A stretch of 64,000 nt of DNA from Pseudomonas putida (lineage in GTDB: Bacteria > Pseudomonadota > Gammaproteobacteria > Pseudomonadales > Pseudomonadaceae): positions 62,001 through 126,000 of the forward strand of contig NZ_MNAH01000001.1 in NCBI RefSeq assembly GCF_001976065.1. Direction: 5' to 3'. The stretch's first letter is position 1, and every line of letters begins with the position of its first letter. Under the pieces are notes generated by a model. It saw only the letters and a program-made list of their open reading frames with translations. It had not been told where the DNA came from and ran no database searches. This document shows, piece by piece, positions 34,808-44,923 of the stretch. A program made the position numbers and the translations under genes.

Positions 34808-37669
34808 ATGCTCGAGCTCACCATAGAGCAGATATCCATGGGCCAGTCGGCTGTGGATAAGTCCGCCGCGCTGCAACTGCTGGCCCGGCACCTGGTTGCC
34901 GATGGCCTGGTTGACGAGGGCTACCTCGCCGGTTTGCAGGCTCGCGAAGCCCAGGGCTCGACCTTTCTCGGTCAAGGTATTGCCATCCCCCACGGTACGC
35001 CCGAAACCCGCGATCAGGTGTTTTCCACAGGTGTGCGCCTGATGCAATTCCCCGATGGCGTGGATTGGGGCGACGGACAGATCGTCTACCTGGCGATCGG
35101 TATTGCCGCCAAGTCCGACGAACACCTGCGCCTGTTGCAACTGCTGACCCGTGCCCTCGGTGAAACCGATCTGGGCCAGGCCTTGCGCCGCGCCGGATCC
35201 GCCGAAGCCTTGCTGAAACTGTTGCAAGGCGCGCCGCAGGAATTGGCGCTGGATGCGCAGATGATCGGCCTGGGCGTTGCCGCCGAAGATTTCGAAGAAC
35301 TGGTCTGGCGCGGCGCGCGTTTGCTGCGCCAGGCCGATTGCGTCAGCAACGGATTCTCCGCCGTGTTGCAGCAAGTCGAAGCGCTGCCGCTGGGCGATGG
35401 CCTGTGGTGGTTGCACAGTGAACAAACGGTAAAACGCCCTGGCCTGGCATTCGTCACCCCGGACAAACCGCTGCGTTACCTGGGGCAGCCGCTGAACGGT
35501 TTATTTTGTCTGGCCAGTCTTGGCGAGGCCCACCAAGCGTTGCTCGAGCGCCTGTGTGCGTTGCTGATAGAAGGTCGCGGCCATGAACTGGGCCGTGCCA
35601 CCAGTTGCCGCGCCGTGCTTGAAGTGCTGGGTGGTGAACTGCCCGCCGATTGGCCGAGCGCGCGTATTGCGCTGGCCAACGCCCACGGCCTGCATGCCCG
35701 TCCGGCGAAAATCCTGGCGCAACTGGCGAAAAGTTTTGAAGGCGAGATTCGTGTGCGCATTGTCGATGGCCAGGACAGCGCGGTGTCGGTCAAGAGCTTG
35801 AGCAAGCTGCTCAGCCTCGGCGCCCGTCGCGGCCAGGTGTTGGAAATCATCGCCGAGCCAAGCATCGCTGCCGATGCCTTGCCCGTCTTGTTGGCCGCCA
35901 TCGAAGAAGGTCTCGGTGAAGAGGTCGAGCCGTTGCCACCGGTGAGCCAGGCGCGTGAAGAGATTGTCGAGGTGGCCCAGGTGCTGCTCGCCCCGGCAGC
36001 CGGCAGCTTGGTGCAGGCCATTGCCGCCGCCCCGGGAATCGCCATCGGCCCGGCGCATATCCAGGTGCTGCAAACCATCGATTACCCGCTGCGCGGAGAA
36101 TCCGCCGCCATCGAGCGTGAGCGTCTCAAGCAAGCGTTGGCTCATGTGCGCCAGGATATCGGTGGCTTGATCGAGCGCAGCAAGGCCAAGGCTATCCGCG
36201 AGATTTTCATCACCCACCAGGAAATGCTCGACGATCCGGAATTGACCGACGAAGTCGACACTCGTCTCAAGCAGGGCGAAAGTGCGGAAGCGGCGTGGAT
36301 GTCCGTGATCGAAGCCGCCGCCACGCAACAGGAATCCTTGCAGGACGCCTTGCTCGCCGAGCGCGCAGCCGATCTGCGCGACATTGGCCGTCGAGTGCTG
36401 GCGCAACTCAGTGGTGTCGAAACCCCGAGTGAACCTGAACAGCCGTACATTCTGGTGATGGACGAAGTCGGCCCCTCCGACGTGGCCCGGCTTGATCCGA
36501 CCCGGGTCGCCGGCATTCTCACCGCCCGGGGGGGCGCCACCGCCCATAGCGCGATTGTGGCGCGGGCCTTGGGAATTCCAGCGCTGGTGGGTGCCGGCGC
36601 GGCGGTGTTGCTGCTGGCACCGGGTACACCGTTGTTGATCGATGGCCAGCGCGGTCGCTTGCATGTGGACGCCGATGCAGCCACTTTGCAACGCGCTATC
36701 GTGGAGCGCGACACCCGCGAACAACGCCTCAAGGCCGCCGCCGAACAACGCCATCAACCGGCGTTGACCACTGACGGTCACGCCGTCGAAGTGTTCGCCA
36801 ATATCGGCGAAAGTGCCGGCGTCACCAGCGCGGTCGAGCAGGGCGCCGAAGGCATCGGTCTGCTGCGCACCGAGCTGATTTTCATGGCCCACCCGCAAGC
36901 GCCGGACGAAGCGACCCAGGAAACCGAATACCGCCGCGTACTCGATGGCCTGGCCGGCCGGCCGCTGGTGGTGCGCACCCTGGACGTGGGCGGCGACAAA
37001 CCGCTGCCGTATTGGCCGATCGCCAAGGAAGAAAACCCGTTCCTCGGGGTGCGCGGCATTCGCTTGACCCTGCAGCGGCCGCAGATCATGGAAGCGCAGT
37101 TGCGCGCCTTGCTGCGAGCCGCCGACAACCGTCCGCTGCGGATCATGTTCCCTATGGTCGGCAGCGTCGACGAGTGGCGCCAGGCGCGGGACATGACCGA
37201 ACGCCTGCGCCTGGAAATACCGGTGGCGGACCTGCAGTTGGGGATCATGATCGAAGTGCCATCGGCGGCCCTGCTGGCGCCGGTACTGGCCAGGGAGGTC
37301 GACTTTTTCAGCGTCGGCACCAACGACCTGACGCAATACACTCTGGCCATCGACCGTGGTCACCCAACCTTGTCGGCCCAGGCGGATGGTTTGCATCCGG
37401 CGGTGCTGCAACTGATCGACATCACCGTGCGCGCGGCCCATGCCCATGGCAAGTGGGTCGGCGTGTGCGGCGAGCTGGCGGCCGATCCGCTGGCGGTGCC
37501 GGTGCTGGTCGGCCTGGGTGTGGATGAGCTCAGTGTCGGCGGACGCAGCATTGCCGAGGTCAAGGCGCGGATTCGCGAACTCAGTCTCGCCCAAGCCAGG
37601 ACGTTGGCCCAACAAGCCCTGATCGTGGGCAGCGCAAATGAAGTGCGCGCATTAGTGGAGGCCCTGTAA
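34808..37669 (+). CDS. fruB: Fructose PTS EIIA-HPr-EI fusion protein
   Basis: This 953-residue protein carries all soluble phosphotransfer steps of the fructose PTS. It has an EIIA domain (H62 in IAIPHGTPE), an HPr domain (H296 in AHGLHARPAK), and a full enzyme I with H580 (GGATAHSAIVARAL) and C887 (GVCGELAADP). Phosphate passes from PEP via H580, H296 and H62 to FruA. ATG 34808 follows AGGAG by 6 bases and gives MLELTIEQISM; an upstream in-frame start has no ribosome site. The stop overlaps fruK by one base. Confidence 0.97.
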   Translation: MLELTIEQISMGQSAVDKSAALQLLARHLVADGLVDEGYLAGLQAREAQGSTFLGQGIAIPHGTPETRDQVFSTGVRLMQFPDGVDWGDGQIVYLAIGIAAKSDEHLRLLQLLTRALGETDLGQALRRAGSAEALLKLLQGAPQELALDAQMIGLGVAAEDFEELVWRGARLLRQADCVSNGFSAVLQQVEALPLGDGLWWLHSEQTVKRPGLAFVTPDKPLRYLGQPLNGLFCLASLGEAHQALLERLCALLIEGRGHELGRATSCRAVLEVLGGELPADWPSARIALANAHGLHARPAKILAQLAKSFEGEIRVRIVDGQDSAVSVKSLSKLLSLGARRGQVLEIIAEPSIAADALPVLLAAIEEGLGEEVEPLPPVSQAREEIVEVAQVLLAPAAGSLVQAIAAAPGIAIGPAHIQVLQTIDYPLRGESAAIERERLKQALAHVRQDIGGLIERSKAKAIREIFITHQEMLDDPELTDEVDTRLKQGESAEAAWMSVIEAAATQQESLQDALLAERAADLRDIGRRVLAQLSGVETPSEPEQPYILVMDEVGPSDVARLDPTRVAGILTARGGATAHSAIVARALGIPALVGAGAAVLLLAPGTPLLIDGQRGRLHVDADAATLQRAIVERDTREQRLKAAAEQRHQPALTTDGHAVEVFANIGESAGVTSAVEQGAEGIGLLRTELIFMAHPQAPDEATQETEYRRVLDGLAGRPLVVRTLDVGGDKPLPYWPIAKEENPFLGVRGIRLTLQRPQIMEAQLRALLRAADNRPLRIMFPMVGSVDEWRQARDMTERLRLEIPVADLQLGIMIEVPSAALLAPVLAREVDFFSVGTNDLTQYTLAIDRGHPTLSAQADGLHPAVLQLIDITVRAAHAHGKWVGVCGELAADPLAVPVLVGLGVDELSVGGRSIAEVKARIRELSLAQARTLAQQALIVGSANEVRALVEAL

Positions 37670-38610
37670 TGGCCAAGATTTTAACCCTGACCCTCAACCC
37701 TGCGCTGGACCTTACGGTCGAGTTGTCGCGCCTTGAGCCCGGTCAGGTCAACCGCAGCGATGCCATGCACACCCATGCCGCCGGCAAAGGGCTGAACGTG
37801 GCACAAGTGCTGGCTGACCTGGGGCATCAACTGACGGTCAGCGGGTTCCTCGGCGAAGACAATCTGCAAGCGTTTGAAACCCTGTTCGCCAAACGCGGTT
37901 TTGTCGATGCCTTCATCCGGGTGCCCGGTGAAACACGCAGCAATATCAAACTGGCGGAAAGCGATGGGCGCATCACCGACCTCAATGGACCGGGGCCGCT
38001 GGTCAGCGCGGCGGCGCAGCAGGCATTGCTCGAACGTCTCGACCGGATTGCGCCGGGGCATGACGCGGTAGTGGTGGCCGGCAGCCTGCCCCAGGGCATC
38101 AGCCCGCAGTGGTTGCAGGCGTTGATCGTGCGCTTGAAAGGCCTGGGCCTGAAGGTGGCCCTCGACACCAGCGGGCAGGCCTTGCGGGCCGCGCTCAAGG
38201 CCGGCCCCTGGTTGATCAAGCCCAATGCCCAGGAGCTGGCTGAAGTGCTCGGTGGCGAGGTGGTGTCGGTCATGGCTCAAGCTGAAGCCGCGAGCCGTCT
38301 GCACGCTCAGGGCATCGAGCATGTGGTGATCTCCCACGGCGCCGAAGGCGTGAACTGGTTCAGTGTCGGCTCGGCGCTGCACGCCACGCCACCCAGGGTC
38401 AGCATCGCCAGCACGGTTGGGGCGGGTGATTCTCTGCTGGCGGGGATGCTGCATGGCCTGGTCAGTGCCGACACGCCTGAACAGACGTTGCGCACGGCCA
38501 CGGCGATCGCCGCGATGGCGGTCACCCAGATCGGTTTCGGTATCGGCGATGCGGCGCAACTGGCGCAGCTCGAGCAGGGGGTGCGCGTACGCCCCCTGAC
38601 AGAACAATAA
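37669..38610 (+). CDS. fruK: 1-phosphofructokinase
   Basis: FruK phosphorylates fructose-1-phosphate, the product of FruA, to fructose-1,6-bisphosphate using ATP. The 313-residue PfkB-family protein begins ILTLTLNPALDLTVEL and has HAAGKGLNVAQVL, plus the ATP/anion-hole motif TVGAGDSLLAGML with catalytic D254. It sits in the middle of fruBKA, coupled by TAATG to fruB. Confidence 0.97.
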   Translation: MAKILTLTLNPALDLTVELSRLEPGQVNRSDAMHTHAAGKGLNVAQVLADLGHQLTVSGFLGEDNLQAFETLFAKRGFVDAFIRVPGETRSNIKLAESDGRITDLNGPGPLVSAAAQQALLERLDRIAPGHDAVVVAGSLPQGISPQWLQALIVRLKGLGLKVALDTSGQALRAALKAGPWLIKPNAQELAEVLGGEVVSVMAQAEAASRLHAQGIEHVVISHGAEGVNWFSVGSALHATPPRVSIASTVGAGDSLLAGMLHGLVSADTPEQTLRTATAIAAMAVTQIGFGIGDAAQLAQLEQGVRVRPLTEQ

Positions 38611-38621
38611 GAGGGTTGGTC

Positions 38622-40361
38622 ATGAAGTTAGCCATTGTTACTGCCTGCCCGAGCGCCATGGTCACCAGTGTGCTGTGTGCCCGTTTGCTCGAGGCAGCAG
38701 CCCAGCGTCAGGGCTGGAGCACGAGCGTCGAAATCATTGATACGGCGCACCCCGAGCGCCAATTGTCGGCGGCAACGATCGACGCGGCCGAGTGGGTGTT
38801 GCTGGTGACCAGCGTGCCTGTGGATATGTCGCGTTTCGTCGGCAAACGATTGTTCCAGAGCACGCCTGCCCAAGCGCTGCAGGATGTTGAAGCGGTGTTG
38901 CGCCGTGGTGCTGAAGACGCTCAGGTGTATGTCGCGCCTGATGCCGTGGTCGAGCCGGTTGCTGTGGCCAAGAACGCGCCGCGACTGGTTGCCGTGACGG
39001 CATGTCCGACGGGGGTTGCCCACACCTTCATGGCCGCCGAAGCCTTGCAGCAGGCAGCCAAGCGTCTGGGCTACGACCTGCAAGTGGAAACCCAGGGCTC
39101 GGTCGGCGCCCGCAATCCGCTGAGCGCCGAAGCGATTGCCGACGCCGATGTGGTGCTGCTGGCGGCGGACATCGAAGTTGCCACCGAACGTTTTGCCGGC
39201 AAGAAGATTTACCGCTGCGGCACCGGCATTGCCCTCAAGCAGGCCGAGGCGACGCTGAAAAAAGCGCTGGCCGAAGGCAAGCAGGAAACCGCTTCGACCG
39301 GTGCCAAGGGACCGGCCAGGCAAGAGAAGACCGGGGTCTACAAGCACCTGCTCACCGGCGTGTCGTTCATGCTGCCAATGGTAGTGGCGGGCGGCCTGAT
39401 GATCGCCCTGTCTTTCGTGTTCGGCATCACCGCGTTCAAGGAAGAGGGGACACTCGCCGCTGCACTGATGCAAATCGGCGGCGAGACCGCGTTCAAGCTG
39501 ATGGTGCCGCTGTTGGCGGGCTATATCGCCTACTCCATTGCCGACCGCCCTGGCCTGGCGCCGGGGATGATCGGCGGGCTGCTGGCGAGCACCCTGGGCG
39601 CCGGGTTTATTGGCGGGATCATTGCCGGGTTTATCGCCGGTTACGCGGCCCAGGCGATCAATCGTTATGCACGGTTGCCACAGAGTCTCGAGGCGCTGAA
39701 ACCTATTCTGATCATCCCGTTGCTGGCGAGCCTGTTCACCGGCCTGGTGATGATCTACGTGGTTGGCAAGCCGGTGGCGGGCATGCTCGGCGGGCTTACA
39801 CACTTCCTCGACAGCATGGGCACCACCAACGCGATTCTGCTCGGTGTGCTGCTGGGCGGCATGATGTGTGTCGACCTTGGCGGGCCGATCAACAAGGCCG
39901 CGTATGCGTTCTCGGTCGGGTTGCTGGCGTCGCAGAGTTATGCACCGATGGCGGCGACCATGGCCGCCGGCATGGTGCCACCGATCGGCCTGGGCATCGC
40001 CACCTTCATCGCCCGGCGCAAGTTCGCCCAGACCGAGCGCGAGGCGGGTAAAGCGGCGCTGGTGCTGGGGCTGTGCTTTATCTCCGAAGGCGCGATTCCC
40101 TTTGCCGCGAAAGACCCGCTGCGGGTGATCCCGGCGAGCATTGCCGGCGGTGCGCTGACCGGTGCCTTGTCGATGTATTTCGGCTGCAAGTTGATGGCGC
40201 CCCACGGAGGGTTGTTCGTGTTGGCGATCCCGAATGCGATCAACCATGCGCTGCTGTATCTGCTGGCGATTGTTGCGGGGAGTTTGTTGACGGCGGTGGT
40301 ATATGCGCTGGTCAAGCGGCCGGAGGTGGTGGAGTTGGCGGTAGAACCCGTCAGCGCCTGA
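38622..40361 (+). CDS. fruA: Fructose PTS permease EIIBC
   Basis: FruA transports fructose and phosphorylates it to fructose-1-phosphate at the inner membrane. The 579-residue protein has a degenerate EIIB' domain (TACPSAMVTS, C9), an active EIIB (VAVTACPTGVAHTFMAAEA), then an EIIC with about eight or nine membrane segments (from about residue 235: LLTGVSFMLPMVVAGGLMIA). ATG 38622 is 6 bases after GAGGG. It is the last gene of fruBKA; a paired REP element follows. Confidence 0.96.
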   Translation: MKLAIVTACPSAMVTSVLCARLLEAAAQRQGWSTSVEIIDTAHPERQLSAATIDAAEWVLLVTSVPVDMSRFVGKRLFQSTPAQALQDVEAVLRRGAEDAQVYVAPDAVVEPVAVAKNAPRLVAVTACPTGVAHTFMAAEALQQAAKRLGYDLQVETQGSVGARNPLSAEAIADADVVLLAADIEVATERFAGKKIYRCGTGIALKQAEATLKKALAEGKQETASTGAKGPARQEKTGVYKHLLTGVSFMLPMVVAGGLMIALSFVFGITAFKEEGTLAAALMQIGGETAFKLMVPLLAGYIAYSIADRPGLAPGMIGGLLASTLGAGFIGGIIAGFIAGYAAQAINRYARLPQSLEALKPILIIPLLASLFTGLVMIYVVGKPVAGMLGGLTHFLDSMGTTNAILLGVLLGGMMCVDLGGPINKAAYAFSVGLLASQSYAPMAATMAAGMVPPIGLGIATFIARRKFAQTEREAGKAALVLGLCFISEGAIPFAAKDPLRVIPASIAGGALTGALSMYFGCKLMAPHGGLFVLAIPNAINHALLYLLAIVAGSLLTAVVYALVKRPEVVELAVEPVSA

Positions 40362-40374
40362 CACCCCCAAGACC

Positions 40375-40466
40375 CTGTAGGAGCAAGCTTGCTCGCGATG
40401 GCGGCGCATCAGTCAACATTGATGTGGCTGCAAGGCCGCTTTCGCGAGCAAGCCCGCTCCCACAAG
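40375..40466. repeat. Paired inverted REP element
   Basis: CTGTAGGAGCAAGCTTGCTCGCGA and, inverted, TCGCGAGCAAGCCCGCTCCCAC flank about 40 unrelated bases. Paired inverted REPs of this kind are called REPINs. It fills most of the fruA-phosphatase gap. Confidence 0.85.
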
Positions 40467-40508
40467 GATCTGCGGTGATTTGGTTTTCCTTTTTTCAGGG
40501 AGAACACC

Positions 40509-42053
40509 ATGAGCGAATTTGACCTCGGTCGCCGGCGTGTCATGCAAGCCGTCGGTGCCGGCTTGCTGATGCCAGGCCTGGCTCCGGCGGTGATCGCCTC
40601 GGTCAAGGATCGTCCGCAACTCACCGATGGCGTGCAGTCCGGCGACTTGCTGGGCGATAAAGCGATCATTTGGAGCCGCTGCGACCGCCCTGCACGCATG
40701 GTGGTGGAGTGGGACACCCGCAGCCTCTTTCCCAACCCCCGGCGATTGGTCTCGGCGCTGACAGACGCCCGCAGCGACTTCACGGCGCGGGTCGAACTCA
40801 CCGGGCTGCCCGCCGACCAGGCGATTTTCTACCGCGTGCAATTCGAAGACGCCCAGAGCGGCGTCGCCAGCGAACCCTGGTTCGGCCACCTGCGCAGCGT
40901 GCCCCAGACCCGCCGCGATGTTCGCTTCGTCTGGAGCGGCGACACCGCCGGCCAGGGCTACGGTATCAACCCGGACATCGGCGGCATGCGCATCTACGAA
41001 GCCATGCGCCTGCGCCTGCCGGACTTCTTTATCCACAGCGGCGACACCATCTACGCCGACGGCCCCATACCGGCGCAACTCACCACCGAGAGCGGCCGGG
41101 TGTGGCGCAACATCACCAGCGAGGCGAAGAGCAAGGTCGCCGAAAGCCTCGACGATTTTCGTGGCAATTACCGTTACAACCTGATGGATGAACATGTCCG
41201 CCGCTTTAACGCCGAGGTCCCGCAGATCTGGCAATGGGATGACCACGAAGTGGTGAACAACTGGTCACCAGGGAAGTTGCTGGATCAGCGCTACACCCTC
41301 AAAGATATCCACAGCCTGGTCAATCGCGGACGTCAGGCCTGGCTTGAATATGCGCCGATGCGTTGGCAGAGCGCCGAGGGTGGCAAACGGATTTATCGCC
41401 AGCTCAGTTACGGGCCGTTGCTCGATGTGTTCGTGCTCGACATGCGCAGTTATCGCGGGGCCAATGACGCCAATCTTGGTGATGCCAAGCCGTTTCTAGG
41501 GCGCGAACAACTGGACTGGCTGAAGGCTTCGTTGAAAGCGTCCAGGGCCCAGTGGAGAGTCATTGCCGCCGACATGTCGATTGGCCTGGGCGCACCGGAT
41601 GGCGAGGTCAGCCCCGGCGTGATGCGCTGGGAAGCGGTGGCCAACGGAGATCCCGGACCGGCCCAGGGGCGGGAGCTGGAAATGGCCGAATTGCTGGGTT
41701 TCCTGCGGGCGCAGCAGGTGCGCAATTTTGTCTGGCTGACGGCGGATGTGCACTACTGCGCAGCGCATCACTATCACCCGGACCGGGCCGCGTTCCAGGA
41801 CTTCGAACCGTTCTGGGAGTTCGTTGCGGGGCCGTTGAATGCGGGGAGCTTCGGCCCGGACACGCTGGACATGACCTTCGGTCCCGAAGTGGTGTTCGAG
41901 AAAGCGCCACCGGTGCACAACATGTCGCCGTTTGGCGGATTCCAGTTTTTTGGCGAGGTAAACATCGACGGGCAGAACGGGGAGCTGAGTGTGGTGTTGC
42001 GGGATCTGGAGGGAGTGGCGGTGTTCGAGCAGACGTTACAACCAGCCCTGTAG
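40509..42053 (+). CDS. PhoD-like alkaline phosphatase/phosphodiesterase
   Basis: A 514-residue metallophosphoesterase of the PhoD family. The N-terminus, GRRRVMQAVGAGLLMPGLA, looks like a Tat signal, predicting export in folded form. Metal-site motifs WSGDTAGQG, HSGDTIYADGP, WDDHEVVNN and TADVHYCAAHHY are present. It probably releases phosphate from phosphodiesters or monoesters in the periplasm; no Pho box was found. The stop TAG lies within the downstream REP arm, so the last residues depend on that repeat. Confidence 0.9.
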   Translation: MSEFDLGRRRVMQAVGAGLLMPGLAPAVIASVKDRPQLTDGVQSGDLLGDKAIIWSRCDRPARMVVEWDTRSLFPNPRRLVSALTDARSDFTARVELTGLPADQAIFYRVQFEDAQSGVASEPWFGHLRSVPQTRRDVRFVWSGDTAGQGYGINPDIGGMRIYEAMRLRLPDFFIHSGDTIYADGPIPAQLTTESGRVWRNITSEAKSKVAESLDDFRGNYRYNLMDEHVRRFNAEVPQIWQWDDHEVVNNWSPGKLLDQRYTLKDIHSLVNRGRQAWLEYAPMRWQSAEGGKRIYRQLSYGPLLDVFVLDMRSYRGANDANLGDAKPFLGREQLDWLKASLKASRAQWRVIAADMSIGLGAPDGEVSPGVMRWEAVANGDPGPAQGRELEMAELLGFLRAQQVRNFVWLTADVHYCAAHHYHPDRAAFQDFEPFWEFVAGPLNAGSFGPDTLDMTFGPEVVFEKAPPVHNMSPFGGFQFFGEVNIDGQNGELSVVLRDLEGVAVFEQTLQPAL

Positions 42054-42140
42054 GCGCGAGCTTGCTCGCGAAGACTGACTGACATTCAACATCTGTGTTG
42101 CCTGTCAGACCGCTTTCGCGAGCAAGCTCGCTCCTACAGG
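42047..42140. repeat. Paired inverted REP supplying the phoD-like stop
   Basis: The arms CCTGTAGGCGCGAGCTTGCT and its inverted partner AGCAAGCTCGCTCCTACAGG lie at the two ends. The TAG of the first arm is the stop codon of the PhoD-like gene. Confidence 0.85.
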
Positions 42141-42149
42141 GCGCGGGGG

Positions 42150-44678
42150 TCAGTAGACGTCTCTGCGGTAGCGGCCCTGTTCGATCAGGCGCTCGACCTC
42201 GGCAGCGCCGAGCACATCGTTGAGCACTTGGTCGACACCCGCGGCCATGCCCTGCAGGCTGCCGCAGATATAGATCACCGCGCCCTCCGCCAGCCATTTC
42301 TTCAGTTCGCTGGCCGATTCACGCAAGCGATCCTGCACGTAAATCTTCTCGGCCTGATCGCGTGAGAACGCCAGGTCCAGGCGCTCGAGATCGCCGGCAA
42401 TCAACCACTCTTGCAGCTCATCGCGACACAGGTAGTCGTGCTCTCGATTGCGCTCGCCGAACAACAGCCAGTGACGTTGTTGGCCATCGGCAATGCGCGC
42501 CTTGAGCAGGCTGCGCAAGCCCGCCAGCCCGGTGCCGTTGCCCAGCAAAATCATTGGCACCGGTTCATTGGGCAGGTGGAAGCCGCTATTGCGCCGCACC
42601 CGCAGGTTGATGCTGCCGCCTACGGGGGCGTGTTCGGTCAGCCAGCCGGAACCGATGCCAAGGTTGCCATCGGGATGCACTTCCTGGCGCACGATCAATT
42701 CCAGGACGCCGTCTGCGGCAATCGAGGCAATGGAGTATTCGCGCATCGCCAATGGCACCAGCGCACTCACCAGCGCCTGGGCATGCAAGCCGACCAGATG
42801 GCTGCGGTTCTCGGGCAGCTGGCGACTGGCGAGAGCTTGTTCCAGGGTTTGCGACAAGCCATCGAGTTCAATGGTGGCCCGGCCGTCGATCCCCAGGCCG
42901 TCGAGGAAATGCTCGATGGCCCATGGGCAATTGCGTGGCAGCACTTCCACCAGGTCACCGGCCAGCCAACTGCTGGTGGAGGGGGCGGCGAGGCCAAGCA
43001 AGTACACCGGCGAACCGCTACTGTCCGGATTGAGCAGCTCCCGACGGATCAGGGTCCAGTTGTCGTAGCGCGGCGCCTGCCAGGTGTCGATCGGCGCCTG
43101 GCCGGTCAACTGGCCCAGTTGCTGCTGCCAGTGGCGTAAGGCATAGGGGTCGCCGCTGTCGACTTCCACCGGGGCGAACAAGGTCTTGCCGCCGTGCTCG
43201 CCCAACCAGTTGTGCAGGCGATGGGCGAAGCCGCAGAAGTGTTGATACTGCCGGTCGCCGAGTCCAAGCACGGCATAGTTCAAGCTATCGAGACTCAACG
43301 CCCGGCCCAGCACCTTGCGTTCGAAAGCCCGGGCGCTGTCCGGCGCTTCGCCGTCGCCGAAGGTGCTGACCACGAACAGCGCATTGCTCGAACCCTGCAG
43401 TTGCTGCTCGCTGACATCCGCCAGCGGCTGCACGTTCACTGGCAAACCGGCCGCCTGCAACTGGCCGGCGGTCTGCCAGGCCAGTTGCTCGGCAAAGCCG
43501 CTCTGGCTGGCGAAACCGATGAGCCAGGCCGGGGCGTCGCTGCCGGATTGGGCCAGGCCTTTGCGGGCGTCCTTGATCTGGCGTTTCTTGCGCCGGCGAT
43601 CGAGGTACAGCAGCCAGCCGGTGATGAAGAACAGCGGCATGCTCAACGCCGTGAGTGTCAGGATGATGCGCCCGACGATGCCGAAGTAGCTGCCCACGTG
43701 CAGTGCATAGATGCTGGTCAGCAGTTGCGCCTTGAGGCTCTTGTCGCTGTAGCGCTGATGCCGCTTGATCGCGCCGGTCACCGGGTCGAGGCTGATCTGG
43801 TTCAGCGCACGGTCGTGGGGCGAGTTTTTCAACAGGTAGAAAACGGTCGCCGGTTGCCCGGCCACGGGCGGCATGCGGGTGTTGTAGAAGCTCAGGTCGG
43901 GACCGGCGGCGCTGTAGATGCTGCTCCACATCGCCGAGTAATTGGCCGTCGGCGCCGGGCCGCTTGGCGCCGGGCCGCGTCCACCGCGCACACGTTCGTT
44001 CTGCGGCGAATCGGAGAGCAGTCGGGTCAAGCCCTTGTTGTACCACTCGTAGGACCAGGACAACCCGGTCAGCGCGGCCAGGAGGTAAAACACCAGGCAC
44101 CAGGTGCCGGCAACCGAGTGCAGGTCCCAGTTGAAGCTGCGGCCTTTTTTCTTCCAGTCGAGGGTCAGCCAGGCGCGCCAGCTTCTCCACTGGCGGGGCC
44201 AGCGCAGGTACAGGCCGGACAGGCAGAAGAACACCAGGATCAGGGTACAGGCACCGGTGATCTGCCGACCGGTATCGCCCATGGCGAGGAAACGGTGCAG
44301 TTGCAGCATGAGGCCAAAGAAGCCCTGGCCGGTGGCGTCGCCCAGCAGTTCACCGGTGTAGGGGTCGAAGTAACGCATGGGACCGCGACGCTCACCCGCC
44401 GGCGGGGTGAAGAACACTTTGGCGGCAGTGTCGCTGTCGATGCCGACCGAGAGCATCGCGACTTTCATTTGCGTCGTCGCTTCGATCTTCTCCACCAGTT
44501 CGGCGGGTGGCAGGACGCCGGCGACTTGCTTCTGGACCTGCAACACGGAAGGATTCAGCGCATACAGGATCTCATCCTGGAACGAGACCGTCGCACCGGT
44601 GATGCCCATCAGGGCCAGGACCAGTCCGGCGCTGATGCCAAAAAACCAGTGCAACTGGAACAGGGTTTTCTTCAACAC
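42150..44678 (-). CDS. PepSY/flavodoxin-FNR membrane reductase (PiuB-like)
   Basis: An 842-residue inner-membrane protein, probably a siderophore-iron reductase. The N-terminal half is a PepSY-TM unit with four or more membrane segments ([70 protein letters not shown]). A flavodoxin-like domain follows from about residue 388 ([30 protein letters not shown]). The last part is a sulfite-reductase/FNR module with EYSIASI for FAD and [14 protein letters not shown] for NADPH. It corresponds to PA4513 beside piuA in P. aeruginosa. The start is GTG 44678. Confidence 0.88.
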   Translation of the reverse strand: MLKKTLFQLHWFFGISAGLVLALMGITGATVSFQDEILYALNPSVLQVQKQVAGVLPPAELVEKIEATTQMKVAMLSVGIDSDTAAKVFFTPPAGERRGPMRYFDPYTGELLGDATGQGFFGLMLQLHRFLAMGDTGRQITGACTLILVFFCLSGLYLRWPRQWRSWRAWLTLDWKKKGRSFNWDLHSVAGTWCLVFYLLAALTGLSWSYEWYNKGLTRLLSDSPQNERVRGGRGPAPSGPAPTANYSAMWSSIYSAAGPDLSFYNTRMPPVAGQPATVFYLLKNSPHDRALNQISLDPVTGAIKRHQRYSDKSLKAQLLTSIYALHVGSYFGIVGRIILTLTALSMPLFFITGWLLYLDRRRKKRQIKDARKGLAQSGSDAPAWLIGFASQSGFAEQLAWQTAGQLQAAGLPVNVQPLADVSEQQLQGSSNALFVVSTFGDGEAPDSARAFERKVLGRALSLDSLNYAVLGLGDRQYQHFCGFAHRLHNWLGEHGGKTLFAPVEVDSGDPYALRHWQQQLGQLTGQAPIDTWQAPRYDNWTLIRRELLNPDSSGSPVYLLGLAAPSTSSWLAGDLVEVLPRNCPWAIEHFLDGLGIDGRATIELDGLSQTLEQALASRQLPENRSHLVGLHAQALVSALVPLAMREYSIASIAADGVLELIVRQEVHPDGNLGIGSGWLTEHAPVGGSINLRVRRNSGFHLPNEPVPMILLGNGTGLAGLRSLLKARIADGQQRHWLLFGERNREHDYLCRDELQEWLIAGDLERLDLAFSRDQAEKIYVQDRLRESASELKKWLAEGAVIYICGSLQGMAAGVDQVLNDVLGAAEVERLIEQGRYRRDVY

Positions 44679-44759
44679 GTCGCTCGCCTTGTTCGTTCAA
44701 AAATAATCATCACGGCGCGCATTATGCCGTGGGTTGTCGAGAAACATTCCCTTTACACA

Positions 44760-44791
44760 CAAAAGCCCCGCTCATCTGGATGAACGGGGCT
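44760..44791 (-). terminator. Terminator of the TonB receptor gene
   Basis: On the minus strand AGCCCCGTTCATC and GATGAGCGGGGCT pair over 13 bp with a two-base loop and one G-U, then TTTTG. It lies past the REP pair behind piuA. Confidence 0.7.
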
Positions 44792-44814
44792 GGCCACCGC
44801 CAATGTCTGTTTGT

Positions 44815-44915
44815 CTGTAGGAGCGAGCTTGCTCGCGATGGTCGTCAACGATAACGCGGCCTGTCTGGCAGCCCGTGTCGCCCTTGAGTTTTTCGCGAGC
44901 AAGCTCGCTCCTGCA
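44815..44915. repeat. Paired inverted REP element
   Basis: CTGTAGGAGCGAGCTTGCTC and the inverted GAGCAAGCTCGCTCCTGCA lie about 60 bases apart, between the receptor stop and its terminator. Confidence 0.85.
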
Positions 44916-44923
44916 AATTCCTA

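Noticed and set aside
40375..40466. Repeated GAGCAAGC units as a possible CRISPR array
   Set aside because: There are only two copies, inverted, with one spacer and no cas genes. They are REP palindromes.
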